Assembly (NCBI GenBank): GCA_039545315.1 | Contig: BCIM01000001.1 | Coordinates: forward strand, 296,805-360,804 | Length of the DNA: 64,000 nt | From: Kondoa malvinella | Taxonomy: Eukaryota; Basidiomycota; Agaricostilbomycetes; Agaricostilbales; Kondoaceae | Direction of reading: 5' to 3' | Shown: piece by piece, positions 34,960 through 45,669 of the stretch | Position numbering within the stretch: the first letter of the stretch is position 1 | Layout: each line of letters starts with the position of its first letter | The notes under the pieces: model-generated | What the model was told of the DNA's origin: nothing | Seen by the model: the letters and a program-made list of their open reading frames with translations, nothing else | Database searches by the model: none | Program-made: the position numbers and the translations under genes

Positions 34960-37443
34960 CTATATGAATTTGGCCCTGTCTTCCGCTTTCAGTCGATCGC
35001 GAAGCACGTTCTTTTGTATTTTCCCAGTCGAAGTCTTGGCCAGCTCTGGTACAATCTCGTACCACTCGGGTCGTGCAAAGCCAGGTAGCTTGTCTGCTAA
35101 AGCCGTCAGATCATGCCAGGTTGAGTAACGGCGGGCGTACCTTTGACGTAGGCTTTCAGCTCTTCGATCAATTCTGGATGACGGCCTTTCCATTTATTCG
35201 CAGATTGTGCATCTGACTCATCATCAGTCAAGAACAGACCCGTAGAGAACAAGACCTACTGAGCAGCACGAAAGCCATAGCTCGTTCACCAAAGCGCTCG
35301 TGATGTCGAGCGATCACAGCGACCTCGGAGACATCAGGATGCTAAAACAGCAATCAGTCCAAAGACTCAGCATACCAAGATTAACGCACCGAGATTATTG
35401 ATGACTCAATCGCTAGGCTAGACGCATTCTCACCACTGCATCAGGATATGAGTCACATCTATATGACGGAAATACGAAACTTACCCAGAAATGATGAGAT
35501 CTTTACTTCTGTCCTGAATAGAGATCGTCCCATCCGGGTACATGACCGCCAAATCTCCAGAGTGATAATATCCGCCAAGGAAAGCTTTCTTCGTCGCTTC
35601 CGGGTCATTGTAGTATTCCCTCATGACGATATTTCCTCGGACAACAATCTCGCCTAGCTCTTTCCCATCTCGCTTCACTTCGACTAGACGTCCTGAGCTA
35701 TCTGGTTCTTGCTTGACTACTATCGTTTCATCGGCGGTAAGGTAGGATTGACCTTGTCTTGCTCTTCGCTTAAAGTACTCTACGCGATCTAGTGTTGGCC
35801 AGTCATCTTTCTCGTAGCAGCGTGCGAATGGTCCATATCTATTCACATGCTCAGCCACAAGCCATCAGGCGGTGGCAGCAGACGAACGTCTCAGTAGCGC
35901 CATCTGAGAACAATCAGCTGATGATTAGCGCAAGGAATTGATGTCGCTTACAGACATGGGTGACGTTAATGTTCAGTCGATCCAGCTGCTCGATTGTAGT
36001 CGCTGTAGGGGCACTTCCAGCACAGCATGCTATAATTCTCTGCGGTAGACGTTCGGCAGCAGGACATTGAATCAGGCCGATCTGGACAGTCGGGGCAGCA
36101 CAGCTATCAGATTGTCAGTCATTGTCCCTGTGTGTAAGACAATCCACTGACTAGGTAGTGATGCCTTTTGTCTTGAAGTATTTCCAAGCGTCAGTGTAAT
36201 CGCCGACCGCACGCTGGATTACTTGATTCGCCATTGCTAGAGATCCTTGTCAGCTTTGTTTTGACAATACAAGCTCAACTTTACCTGCTGTGATAGCATA
36301 GGGCTGGACTGCTGTCAGCCGCTAATTTACAGAAGTCATAAAGTCTTCTCACATGGCACCACCCTGAAGCCTATCGAGCTGAGGTCAGTAGCGTCATTCG
36401 AGATGGGAGAGACTTACATGGAAAGCTGGTAAGATCCACAAATAGACAGACTCATGCCTGATCTGGCATTCGCTAGCATTGGCCAACGAAGCTAGATACG
36501 CTCCTCTATGAGTGTATACGACGCCCTTCGGCTTGCCTGTGTATTGTTCAGTGTGAGGTGCTTCAACCTGAAGACCATAACTCACCTGTCGTGCCGCTCG
36601 TATAGTTCAGAGCGAATTGCAAGTGCTCATCTGCGATTCCATCGATCGTAGAGAAGCCTGTGCCTTTACTTGCCTTGTAGCCTGTTGTCCGGTAGTCAGA
36701 CCTTAAAGTTGTGCATAACAGATCTCGGCTGACCTTCTGCAAGAAGAGCTTCGTATTGATCTCCACTTGGTCGAGAATCATCGGCAACCACAACAGGTAG
36801 TTTTGTCCCTTCGACGGTATGCTTGAACTGGCCATCGACTAGAACCATGACAGACGAAGAAGCTTCAAGGATGTAAGCGATTTCTGATTTGGTCAAGCGG
36901 ATACTACATGACGCGTTAGTAAGTAGAAACGTGCGTAGAGGACTGCTGACTTGATAGGAACGATGATAGCGCCGATAGCTTTGCAGAGTCAGCTCGAGCT
37001 CACGGCAACATGAATGAGCCTCACCTGGAAGAGCTTGTAATGCATCCAAAATCATGGGCGAATTGGGACTGATTACAGCAACCTTATCTCCTTGCTTGAC
37101 ACCTCTTGCGAGCAGGCCATGTGCTAGATTCGCAATGCGCCATGCCCACTGTTCGTTATCCAAAAGTCAGCACTGCATACGACACACGAAGCTGATGACA
37201 ACGCACTTCAGAGTATGTGAACTTGTAGCCTCGTTCTGGATGATCCATCGCAGTAGAATCGGGGTAGATCTGAGCAGCTCGAAGCAAGAAGCTGACAGGC
37301 GTCAAGGGAGATTCATATGGTGGGAGATGCGCAGGGACGCGGCATCTGAATGGGTTGAGGGCAGAGGACACGATCTGATTGCCATGAGGTTCTACTGTGC
37401 TGGTCAAAGCATTCTTGACTTGCTGAAGCCTTTCCAGAGCCAT
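34960..37443 (-). CDS. Acyl-CoA synthetase (AMP-forming), copy 1
   Basis: Tandem paralogue of the gene that follows it on the same strand. It starts at 37443 (MALERLQQVKNALTSTVEPH) and shares most residues with its neighbour: NPFRCRVPAHLPPYESPLTP, NLAHGLLARGVKQGDKVAVI, LNYTSGTTG split by an intron from KPKGVVYTHRGAYLASLANA, RHESVYLWILPAFHVS, IVVRGNIVMREYYNDPEATK, GGYYHSGDLAVMYPDGTISI, DRSKDLIISG, and the catalytic Lys in AKTSTGKIQKNVLRDRL. The end is EDRAKFI at the stop 34960-34962. Small introns are frequent, and some short exons (for example near 36300-36400) are hard to join by eye, so the internal structure is approximate. The stop lies 43 bp from ATG 34916 of the next gene. No peroxisomal tail is seen. 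Confidence 0.8.
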
Positions 37444-37865
37444 TTTGAAGATTTCGAGCGGCTCTCCAGAAAATCGAAGGGAGCCCCAAAAGCGATAGCT
37501 GGGCTGCTTGCAGAACTGATCAAGTAGCTTGCTGCTGTCAGTAGACGCTGTTTGACACGCAGCCAGCTCACAGGCGGCAAGCCAAGACGACGGCAACGCG
37601 AAGGCAGAGTTTATCCGGTCAACAGCTGATAGCGGTTGTTCATTCTCGCTATGCCAGCTACAGCCATGCAAGTCATCAACAACATCACAGAATGCCTCCC
37701 TGTCGCATCCATCACGCGATTTCGTTGGATCAGTGACGACGATTTTCAACTCCCTTGTCATTCGAGAAGTCGACTTCTGTAGTCTGACAACCAGCTGATT
37801 TCCCGAGCTCATAAGTAGCTTCCTTCTCTTCTTGTCTCTCTTCTCATCCCGCCAGACTTCTCAAC
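37444..37865. promoter_or_regulatory. Divergent promoter with CT-rich leader
   Basis: About 420 bp between the acyl-CoA synthetase start (37443, minus) and the small secreted protein start (37866, plus). The 45 bp just before 37866 are strongly pyrimidine-rich (ttccttctcttcttgtctct and on), a pattern common in leaders of highly expressed fungal genes. No other gene is seen. Confidence 0.45.
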
Positions 37866-38437
37866 ATGCGATTCTCTATCTCGACCGCTTTCCTTATCTC
37901 TGTCGCTCTTGTCAATGCTGCTCCTTCAGTCCTAGGCTCTACCATCCTTGACGTTCGCCGTGTTGATGCTGCTGTTCGTATAGACCCCTTTTCCCTACTT
38001 GTGTGACGGCGATTGCAGGTATCAATCGAGCATGTCGTCCTCAAACGAAGCGAAGAAATGGCAGACGCCCTTAAGTCTTTGCCAGGTGAGTCCGTCCGTC
38101 GTATTCTGCGAAACAGCTTGATGAAAGTACGACAGACGAGGCTGCTGCGGAAGCGAGCGCTACCGATGTTGCCGAGCTGACCGATGAGTACAACACCATG
38201 GAGTCAGAGCAAGATCCAGCGTTGGAGACTGCATCCGATGGGGCCATGCTGAACGATGACGGCACGCCAAAGGAAGACCCATACGTAGTCACGCCTGGTG
38301 ACGAAATGAATCCCAGCTCAGCCTTCTTGTCTACCGTCAGTAGCACTCTGGTAGCTCTGACTGCCGCTGGTGAGTCTTCTACGATCATTTCTGAGTACTT
38401 CTGATGTTGGACAGGCTCAATCTTTGCTCTTGCTTAA
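37866..38437 (+). CDS. Small secreted protein, possibly GPI-anchored
   Basis: Not recognised by family. Exon 1 encodes a clear signal peptide (MRFSISTAFLISVALVNAAP) with a likely cut after Ala. After an intron, SIEHVVLKRSEEMADALKSL carries a Lys-Arg pair that could be a Kex2 site. After a second intron comes an acidic stretch (DEAAAEASATDVAELTDEYN). The last exons give a hydrophobic end (AFLSTVSSTLVALTAAG, then SIFALA) and the stop at 38435-38437, compatible with a weak GPI-attachment signal. Total about 125 residues, with almost no cysteine. Intron 1 needs the unusual donor GTTCGT to keep the frame; using the nearer GTATAG donor gives an early stop. Function unknown. Confidence 0.55.
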
Positions 38438-38487
38438 TCGATGGAGGCCTACGGGTGTATGACTGGACATTGGCATTGTATATAGAC

Positions 38488-38534
38488 GTTTCTTGTAGCC
38501 TAAAGATATGTATGACAGGGTTTCTTGTAGCCTA
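38488..38534. repeat. 15-bp direct repeat in a 3' flank
   Basis: The 15-mer gtttcttgtagccta occurs at 38488-38502 and again at 38520-38534 in the 3' flank of the small secreted protein gene. It may be a local duplication of a 3' UTR element. Confidence 0.7.
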
Positions 38535-38676
38535 GACGAATGGAACCAAAGCTGATTAGCGAAAGAAGGGCATGTTCTGTAAAAGCAGCGGCTCTGTATG
38601 GATTCAGAAGTCGGCGTAAGAGGTGATCTAGCTGATTGCTTACTCTGAGCATGTTATTTGGCCCCTACGACCCATA

Positions 38677-40232
38677 TCACTCCGCGAGCATCCTATCGAG
38701 CGCTCTCAACTCTTCGCATCGTTCACCGCAGACATGCTTGGTGTTCGCATTGCCGAAATCAATCAAGCGTAAACCGGAAGAAGAACGAAGAACATTGCGC
38801 GCGGCCAGATCGTCGTGAGCGATACCGCATGCATGTAAGCTTTCAAGTATACGCTGAAGCTGCTTCCTGTAGTAGACAGCTTTCGTGAGTAATGAACCTA
38901 CATGATGGACAAGACCGACTTTTCTGACACAGACAATGTCTCAAGTGACCGGACCCCTACGCCTTCGTGAGACAGTACAATACCTCGGCGCCCATTGTCC
39001 AACAGTAGAGCGCCAAGAAAGTCTGGAGTCGCGATAGTATGATACCGCTTTTTGCTTTCCTGCACGATTTGGTAGGCTGCAATCTCTCGCTCGCAAGTGT
39101 CCTCTGAGCCGATCCGAAAGAGCTTCAAGACGATTCGCTGGCCATCAGGAATACGAAGGTCGAAAGTTTGAGCTGTTTCTGAGGCCGATAGATAGATGGA
39201 CTCGGAGCAGTGCAGATCGCTAGCAGATATTTCAGCCGAGATAGGCCAGTTCATGACTGTGAATACGAAGGTGGTTGGTCGCAACAAGCCTAGCGGAAGA
39301 CAAACGGAGAGCTGACTAAGATTTCGGTAGTAGAACGGTTGAAATTTGCTTGTTGGTTTTGAGATGCCTCTGCCCCTACATTTGACGCTTTGGAAAGCGA
39401 GTACTGATGATGCTCCTTCTGCGTAATCGGCACAGACGTTGCTATTCTTGCGACTGACCCCTTAGCTTCCCGCAGAATATTATCGGACTGTCCAGCTGGC
39501 TCAAGAAAGATGTAGAAGAGATCCGCTATGAGAGGATTGTTTTGATTTGCCAGGTCGATGCAAGGCGATACGAGAAGGACAGGATCGGAGTCGGGGGTAG
39601 AGGGACGAAAGAGATGGAACAGTAAGTACTGGGTTCCACTAGATACCATACCCCAGCTGCACTGGTGGTAAGTGAGTAAAACCCCCATCTGAAGATCTGA
39701 AGGTGGTAAGAGGCTGTCATGACGACTTGTATCGATATACCTTTACTATGATCGACATCGCGCCTTCAGCGGACTCCGCACAATCCAAGGCAGTCCCAGT
39801 GCCATCTTGACCGGTGCATATCTCCTCGATGGCTTTCTTGTAAGAGTCCAAAACGTGGGGTGCTTTATATTCGAGTGCAAGCAACAGTCGACCGCTGGTG
39901 CTGTCTTCTTCGGGCAGTCCTTGACCCAATCTGACTTGACCGTCCATTCGGATGCCGAGCTCGGGGATGAAGCACTCTCCGTCATAAGAGGCATACAGAT
40001 TCGGTTCGACGATATTGCGAGCTGCAATGGCGATTTGACATACAAGCCTATCGAAATGCTTGACCGAGTCCTTGTTGGTGAATTTCAAGCGCCTCCCCAG
40101 TGGTGCTTCAAAGTATTCAGCTCGCAACAAGTCGACGTGGCTATAGACCTTCTGCAAGTCGGGGATAGCTGTGCTTTCAGAGGGCATTGTATCTACCGGA
40201 GCAGCGAGGGCCTTTGCAATCATCTCCTTCAT
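38677..40232 (-). CDS. PD-(D/E)XK nuclease-like domain fused to protein kinase-like domain
   Basis: A two-domain protein of about 440 residues. The N-terminal part (ATG 40232, MKEMIAKALAAPVDTMPSES) contains a restriction-endonuclease-like core: Asp in IPELGIRMDGQVRLG, then LLLALEYKAPHV with the E-x-K pair after a hydrophobic strand, then across an intron a helix with Gln in LLTYHQCSWG and a strand TQYLLFHLFRP. An 84-bp intron joins REAKG to GRGISKPTSKFQPFYYRNL. The C-terminal kinase-like part has a beta-3 Lys in IVLKLFRIG, a helix-C Glu in CEREIAAYQIVQ, the catalytic loop HDDLAARNVL (HDD in place of HRD), and a metal-binding Asp in LRLIDFGNA. The stop is at 38677-38679. This pairing resembles nuclease-kinase proteins grouped with fungal and oomycete Crinkler-type effectors. 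The N-terminal call rests on motif spacing only. Confidence 0.62.
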
Positions 40233-40795
40233 TGTAGCGAATTAAACGACATGGGAGGGCGGTCTCAAGTCGCATTGGTTGACAGCGTCATTCGAGGGAG
40301 ACCATGCAGAATTGGAAAGAGTTGTGTGCCGAGGAAGCCCCGTTGAAGGCTGCTGCAGTTGCACTGCTGCGAGAAAAGCTTGCAAAAGCATGGACGCCGG
40401 CAAGTATTGTGTTGTAGGTATGGTACAGAAAATAAGCCTGGAGGTGATTCAAGATTTCGAGTTTGAGCGAGTTCAGGCAGCTGCGATTCAAGGGCAATGC
40501 AAGCGAATTCAGATGTGCGGCTACCACTCAAGCTTGCGTCAAGGTCACATGTAATAGAGAAGTCGCTGCTCAAGTACAACCCATGATCTGGAAGTGAGGT
40601 AGTACATAAACATTCGGCGACAGTAGCGTCATAGACAGTAGCGTCATGGCCTCGATGCGCATGACCACTGGACTTTGGTATTATAGACGTGCCTGGTAAA
40701 CGTATGCGAACAGTCGTCGTCAGGTGAAAAAGCCAAGCAGTGAAAAATGTCATCAGGTGAATGGCATGATGCTATCGTACACAGAGCTTTTCGCT
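40233..40795. other. Intergenic region with a duplicated CGTCA motif
   Basis: About 560 bp between the nuclease-kinase start (40232) and the alcohol dehydrogenase stop (40796). Open frames of 60-160 codons overlap on both strands but none shows a domain. A tandem 15-bp repeat lies at 40619-40648. Confidence 0.4.
40619..40648. repeat. 15-bp tandem repeat containing CGTCA
   Basis: gacagtagcgtcat is repeated head-to-tail (40619-40633 and 40634-40648, differing only in the last base). Each copy carries CGTCA, the half-site of CRE/ATF-type bZIP factors. It lies about 390 bp upstream of the nuclease-kinase start codon. Function as an operator is inference. Confidence 0.6.
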
Positions 40796-42383
40796 TCAGA
40801 ATTTGATGCCTGGAAGATGATCAGTATATATGGGCAGACTGGAACGCGAAAACTGACAGTTACGGAAACGAGGTTTTCCAGCCATCATGTTCTCGTACGC
40901 TTCGTTGCTACAAGACAGACATGAGCGATCTATGAGTGGTGAAAGAAGGCTGCAAGCTTACGCCTGGTCCAAGGTAAAGGTCTGGCACATAGTCTTGATG
41001 CCTTGAGCAGCGGCGAAACTACGTTTGGGTTCAGATCTGTGCTTCGCACATCATCGAGAGGACATACCGGCAAGTGTCCTCGCTGTCAGCTGCATGACCA
41101 GATGGCCAGCCTTTGATGGTCAGACGCTTGGTGATCATGGTTGCGCTATATTCATAAAGCATCGGCTCATGTATAATTGAGCTGAAATGGAACAACTGAC
41201 GTGTTGAAGGGAATAGGCTCCTCTTGCAGACCGAGAATGAGCACTCGAGTAAGGTGTCAGAATGGTACAACCGCAAAGAAGAGATGACCTACAAGTGCCG
41301 TCAGCGCAAAGACCATCCAACAAGGGCGCAACAATCTTGGCCGAAGGTGCAGTGACTACGATAAGTTTCGCTCCCCCGAGTTCCTGTAGCTTCTTGACAT
41401 GCTCGTCAGAATGTCCGACCAAGTCTGGGAATATTCTGTCAGCATTTTGAAACCATTGACCAGTATGAGATACGGACAGTGGTGAGCACCAAGTTTGGTA
41501 GCCAAGTCCTTCTTGTCTTCAGAGGTAGACAGTGCAGCCACATTATAGCCCATTTTCTGAGGACATGATGGACCGAATGAGCATTAACGTGTTGTAAGAC
41601 AGATTGAATGGAGCGCACAGCAGCAAACTGAATTCCTAAGTGGCCTAGACCTCCAATCCCCTGTACACCAACGAGATCACCTGGAGACATGCCGCTGGAC
41701 AGCGAATGAGCCAAATCGAGGGTAAATTCATAGATACTCACGAGACATTGCGGATGGCATTGAAGCAAGTGACTCCTGCGCAAAGAAGAGGAGCCTGTCC
41801 AAGAGTGAGAAGATGACAAGGACGGTTGCGGGCAGCTCACGGCCTCGACAGGGTCAAGCTCTTTCGGTACGTCGACAACAGCCTCAGTGCGCGCGAAAAA
41901 ATACTCTGCGTAACCTCCATCGCGAGTGATACCGTTGATCTGTTCGTTCTGGCACAGAGTGTATTTGCCTCGAACGCAAGATGGGCACTTGTATCAAACA
42001 TGAGTCAAGTCTTAGGCAGGAAGAGTGGACTTACAGAACCATCATGTCCTCCGTGCCAGCCTGAACCCACTCGATCTCCGACTTTCCATCTCTTCTCGGA
42101 CGAGGGAACAGCTACGACATCACCGACAACTTCATGACCTTCACGCGCCGTGAGCCTATTCGGGGCATTCTTACTACTACTACTGACCAGGAATCCGAGG
42201 CAGGCCACCTCCGAACATGTTCATCTGTGCAACGACGTCTGAATGACAAACACCTGAAGCCAGAGTCTTGATAATGATCTCGCCGTCTTCGACAGGGCGC
42301 ATCTGCTTTTCGACAATTTCGAGCTTGCCGCCCTGCTCTTTGAAAGCAGCGGCTCTGTATGTTTTCGGAGGTTGCGCGGTCAT
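40796..42383 (-). CDS. Zinc-dependent alcohol dehydrogenase (MDR family)
   Basis: NAD(P)-linked medium-chain alcohol dehydrogenase. The start is ATG 42383 (MTAQPPKTYRAAAFKEQGGK). SGVCHSDVVAQ holds the first catalytic zinc Cys; GHEVVGDVVAVPSSEK, joined across an intron, holds the His-Glu pair. CPSCVRGKYTLCQ has structural-zinc cysteines; GVTCFNAIRN follows, and PGDLVGVQGIGGLGHLGIQF is the Rossmann glycine turn. Later exons give AKMGYNVAALSTSEDKKDLA, GGAKLIVVTAPSAKIVAPLL and ITKRLTIKGWPSGHAADSED, then a tail of YENMMAGKPRFR. The stop is placed at 40796-40798, assuming a last small intron. Resembles the AdhP-like alcohol dehydrogenases of bacteria and fungi. Divergent from the short-chain dehydrogenase gene next door. 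Confidence 0.8.
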
Positions 42384-43021
42384 CTTGATTTCTTTGCTTT
42401 GCGTCGAAGAGAATACAGGAAAGTGGTGGTTTGAAGTGGAGCTTGGTATCACTCAGCAAACAGCGGAAGGTCCGGCAAATTCGACTCGTCATCAAATTTT
42501 ATGCGCCGAATTACGCATGCGAAGACGGCGAGGATTGCAAGTAGAAGAACTTTGACCGTCATGCACCAAGAAGAGCTGCAGAAGACCAGGATGGCAAAGC
42601 GAAAAGTCTCGAAAATAGACACGCGTGCCAACGTGTCTCGAGCGGCTAGCACGGCGTCCTTCAATATCATACGACGCAAAGGGTCGACGCAAGGAGTGAC
42701 AGAACAGCGAAGTATCAGCCTGCAGCCTGTTTTGCGATTGAGGCCCTTGTTTGCGAATGGCAGCCCGTCATGCACTATCTCCGAGACCTTCAAGCAACAG
42801 TGGGCAATCGCAGCAAGGTCGTAGTCGCTAGTGAAGAGCGCTACCCGACTTTGCAACCTGCCTCTGTAACCTACATAACCTTTGCCATGTCACTTTCCGC
42901 TTGATGAGCACATCGGAATCTTAAAATTGATGACGCGAATTCGGACTTCCCGCTCTTCTTTCCTCTTGACCCACGAATGCTCTCTGCCCTGAAAGAAGCA
43001 CCAAGCATCATCTCACGCACA
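42384..43021. promoter_or_regulatory. Shared upstream region of ADH and SDR genes
   Basis: About 640 bp between two divergent oxidoreductase start codons. Open frames of up to 135 codons exist but look non-coding and overlap on both strands. It probably holds both promoters; the 60 bp before 43022 are pyrimidine-rich. Confidence 0.4.
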
Positions 43022-44309
43022 ATGTCTTCCTCAGCATCAAACACCGGCCGTCTTCAGGCTTCAAAGCTCTTTAACCTCAAGGGACAAACTGCTCTCGTTA
43101 CTGGTGGAGGCACTGGCAGTCAGTACCCTCTTTAATCAGCATCTGATCAGCACGATACTGATGATCTGATAGTCGGTTTGATGGCTGCTCAGGCTTTGGC
43201 TGCCAACGGTGTCAAAGTCTACATCACAGGTCGTCGATTAGAGGCTCTCGAGAAGTGAGTACGGCCATGTAAAATAATGATGCGGACTGACGAGTATATA
43301 GCGCCGCGAAAACTCACTCTCCCGATGAATTTGGCGGTTCCATTGTTCCAATCACTTCGGACATCAGGGACAAGGACAGCATCAAGAAGCTGGTTGATGA
43401 AATCAGCTCAAAGGAAAAATTCTTGAACATCCTCGTCAACAATGCTGGTATCGGTACGTCTAGCTATGTCTCCGATCATCAAGTCAAGTCTTGACCCTCT
43501 TGTAGCTGGACCTACCAACGACACAACCAAGTCTACCGAGTCTGCTCAGGCTCTGTCAGACGAGCTGTGGACCGACGAATTTGAGCAATGGCAGAACGTT
43601 TACGCTACAAAGTATGTTTCGCACTATCACCCAGTCGACTTACTAACATCAATGGCAGCGTCACTTCCTACTACTTCCTCTCTGTTCGCTGCTTGCCTCT
43701 GTTGAATGCCGCAACCCAGCACTTCCCTGGTTTCAGCGGTGCCATCATCAACATTTCATCCATCTCCGGAATCATCGCTTCTCCTCAGCATCACTTTAGC
43801 TACAACGCTTCCAAGGCAGCTTGCATTCAACTGACTCAGGTATTGTCTTCTGCTTGTTCAAGTTATGTCAAATTGATCATTTTGTACAGCTCATGGGCAA
43901 AATCTTTTCAGAACCAGGCGTCAAAGTCCGCGTTAACTCTATCGCACCAGGAATTTTTCCTTCATCTATGACGACCGGAGGGACAGACGATAACCAGAAG
44001 TCGCACATCGACGCAACAGGTTATCGAGAGGATAAGAACATTAACGCGGGGCGACCAGGTCGTAAGTCTGCAGCTGACACTTCTTCCTTTTCTTACGATC
44101 ACGTAGGCGATGAGGATATGGCTCAAGGTGTGCTCGCGCTTGCGTGCAACCAGTACATGCAGGGTCAGACTGGTAAGCATATATCGCGACACAGTCTTCT
44201 CGACTGATCTATGTCTTCTTGCAGTCGTTATCGATGGTGGATACTTGAGTGAGTCTATGTTCTGCCATAATCAAACGGAGCTTACGAACATACAGTGGGC
44301 AACCCTTGA
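43022..44309 (+). CDS. Short-chain dehydrogenase/reductase
   Basis: Classical SDR of about 300 residues using NAD(P). Exon 1 (ATG 43022, MSSSASNTGRLQASKLFNLK) ends in ALVTGGGTG, which splices to GLMAAQALAANGVKVYITGR and so completes the TGxxxGxG turn. NILVNNAGI gives the NNAG motif, AIINISSISGIIASPQHHFS the catalytic Ser, and YNASKAACIQLTQ the Tyr-x3-Lys. VRVNSIAPGIFPSSMTTGGT is the PG loop. The end is VVIDGGYL, then a short last exon and the stop at 44307-44309. Introns are 45-65 bp. Similar proteins are often annotated rhamnolipid biosynthesis 3-oxoacyl-ACP reductase (RhlG-like); the substrate is unknown. The shared upstream region with the ADH suggests possible joint regulation. Confidence 0.8.
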
Positions 44310-44777
44310 TCGAACAAAATTGTGGGAAACAGCAAGTGTATACATCAGATGAACGCTCGAAGGAATTCAAGTACTCGACAGTATCAGCTGTTTGACTCTT
44401 GACCTTGCTCTACGTGCCTGTCCTGCTATTCCTTTCTGCTCGTTTTACAACATCAGCCTGCAGCATTTTCTGCATTGATCTTCCCTTCTTCCTCCCACCC
44501 TCTTGATCTACCCTTGATCTGGCAGCCTACCTTGCTGTCCTGGTTGACTTTCCATTTCCATCATGGCCATCCCTTCGAATGAGGCAGTATATGGCTAATG
44601 CTGAACTTACTTCTCAGCAGACGTAGTGCTCTGGCTAAGGGTCGGTTCCATGTGGTACATAATGCACGTTACGAGCATGGCAGCATACGACAGGTAACAA
44701 CGAGCTTGCAATATACATCAATTCAATATCACATATGCACACCCGGACCACAGCCTTCCCTGCTAAGCACCTCTGAG
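44310..44777. other. Convergent 3' region between SDR and unidentified gene
   Basis: About 470 bp between two convergent stop codons. The T/C-rich part at 44440-44560 is unremarkable. I see no gene or RNA. Confidence 0.35.
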
Positions 44778-45553
44778 CTACTCCAGCGCCGTCCTGCCTT
44801 CTCTCCTCTTCTCATGCACACCCGTACCCATCATCTTCTGTATCCTCATGAAAGCCTGACCCCATCTAGCTTTATCAACCTGCACTTCCTTGACAGCCTC
44901 TCTAGCATTATCCAACCACTCCAATTGCCTATGTAACCTCCTTTTCACACTAGCTCTCTCTTGCTTTTTACTGATCTGCTGCAGAGCTGATCGAATAGCT
45001 GCTAAACCCGTTGTTCGAAGTGCCTGTTACAAATTAACAGAATCCACACATAGAACAATAAGGACATACAGCAGGAGCATGTAGTAAATCTTCTTGCAAG
45101 GCGTTAATCACTAGAGGATGATGAACGAAAGCTTCCAGCGTTATATCATGAACCAATCGTTCCAACACCTCTGGATTGAGCTGCGCAAAGGGCGAAGGGT
45201 TGGCCGAATGCAAAGGTAGGGCATCTCGTAAGTCCAAGTAGGCCGAGAGAGGGTCGAAAGGGACTATTTTGAACCGTCAGACGTCGAAGCTACCGAGTCA
45301 ATGATTACTTACTTGAATCAGCAGAAGCTGGAAAGATGGAAGCCTGGCGAGGATTGGAATAATGATGCGTGATCAAGTCTGCTTGTAGACTTTCAGGCCG
45401 CGTAGGCGTTTGCACCCTGCAGTCCAATCAGCCAATGGACAAGCCGGATTGCGAGAGACGAACGAATGCGAGCGGTTCCAGTACGCAGTAGGCTGAATAG
45501 CATTGCTACGCATGTAGGCCTGTAATACGCTGCGCTGCATACGTGATAACATC
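44778..45553 (-). CDS. Unidentified conserved-looking helical protein
   Basis: I do not recognise this family. Three exons read clearly: one with TPTRPESLQADLITHHYSNP, one with PFDPLSAYLDLRDALPLHSA and LNPEVLERLVHDITLEAFVH to ALQEDLLHAPA, and the last with LRTTGLAAIRSALQQISKKQ, KRRLHRQLEWLDNAREAVKE and MRIQKMMGTGVHEK, stopping at 44778-44780. GT..AG introns with GTAAGT and GTATGT donors join them in frame. The C-terminal half is strongly helical and basic. The first exon is not settled; an ATG at about 45543 (MLSR) is the nearest candidate but its donor does not keep frame with consensus sites. The end coordinate is approximate. Confidence 0.5.
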
Positions 45554-45669
45554 TTGGTGTTGTGCTAACGAGAAGTCAACAGTCAAGCTCAAGTTGTCGA
45601 GAGGTCTATATCGCCGCAGTCCTGCAATGCATCTACAGTGCTATGCTATGTCCCCTTTTAAGCCAATAT

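Noticed and set aside
38898..39690. Apparent stops and frame changes in the nuclease-kinase gene, considered as a pseudogene
   Set aside because: All are resolved by short GT..AG introns that rejoin conserved motifs in frame.
40265..40753. 162-codon minus-strand frame upstream of the nuclease-kinase gene
   Set aside because: Composition is not protein-like, it overlaps other open frames, and it carries no recognisable motif.
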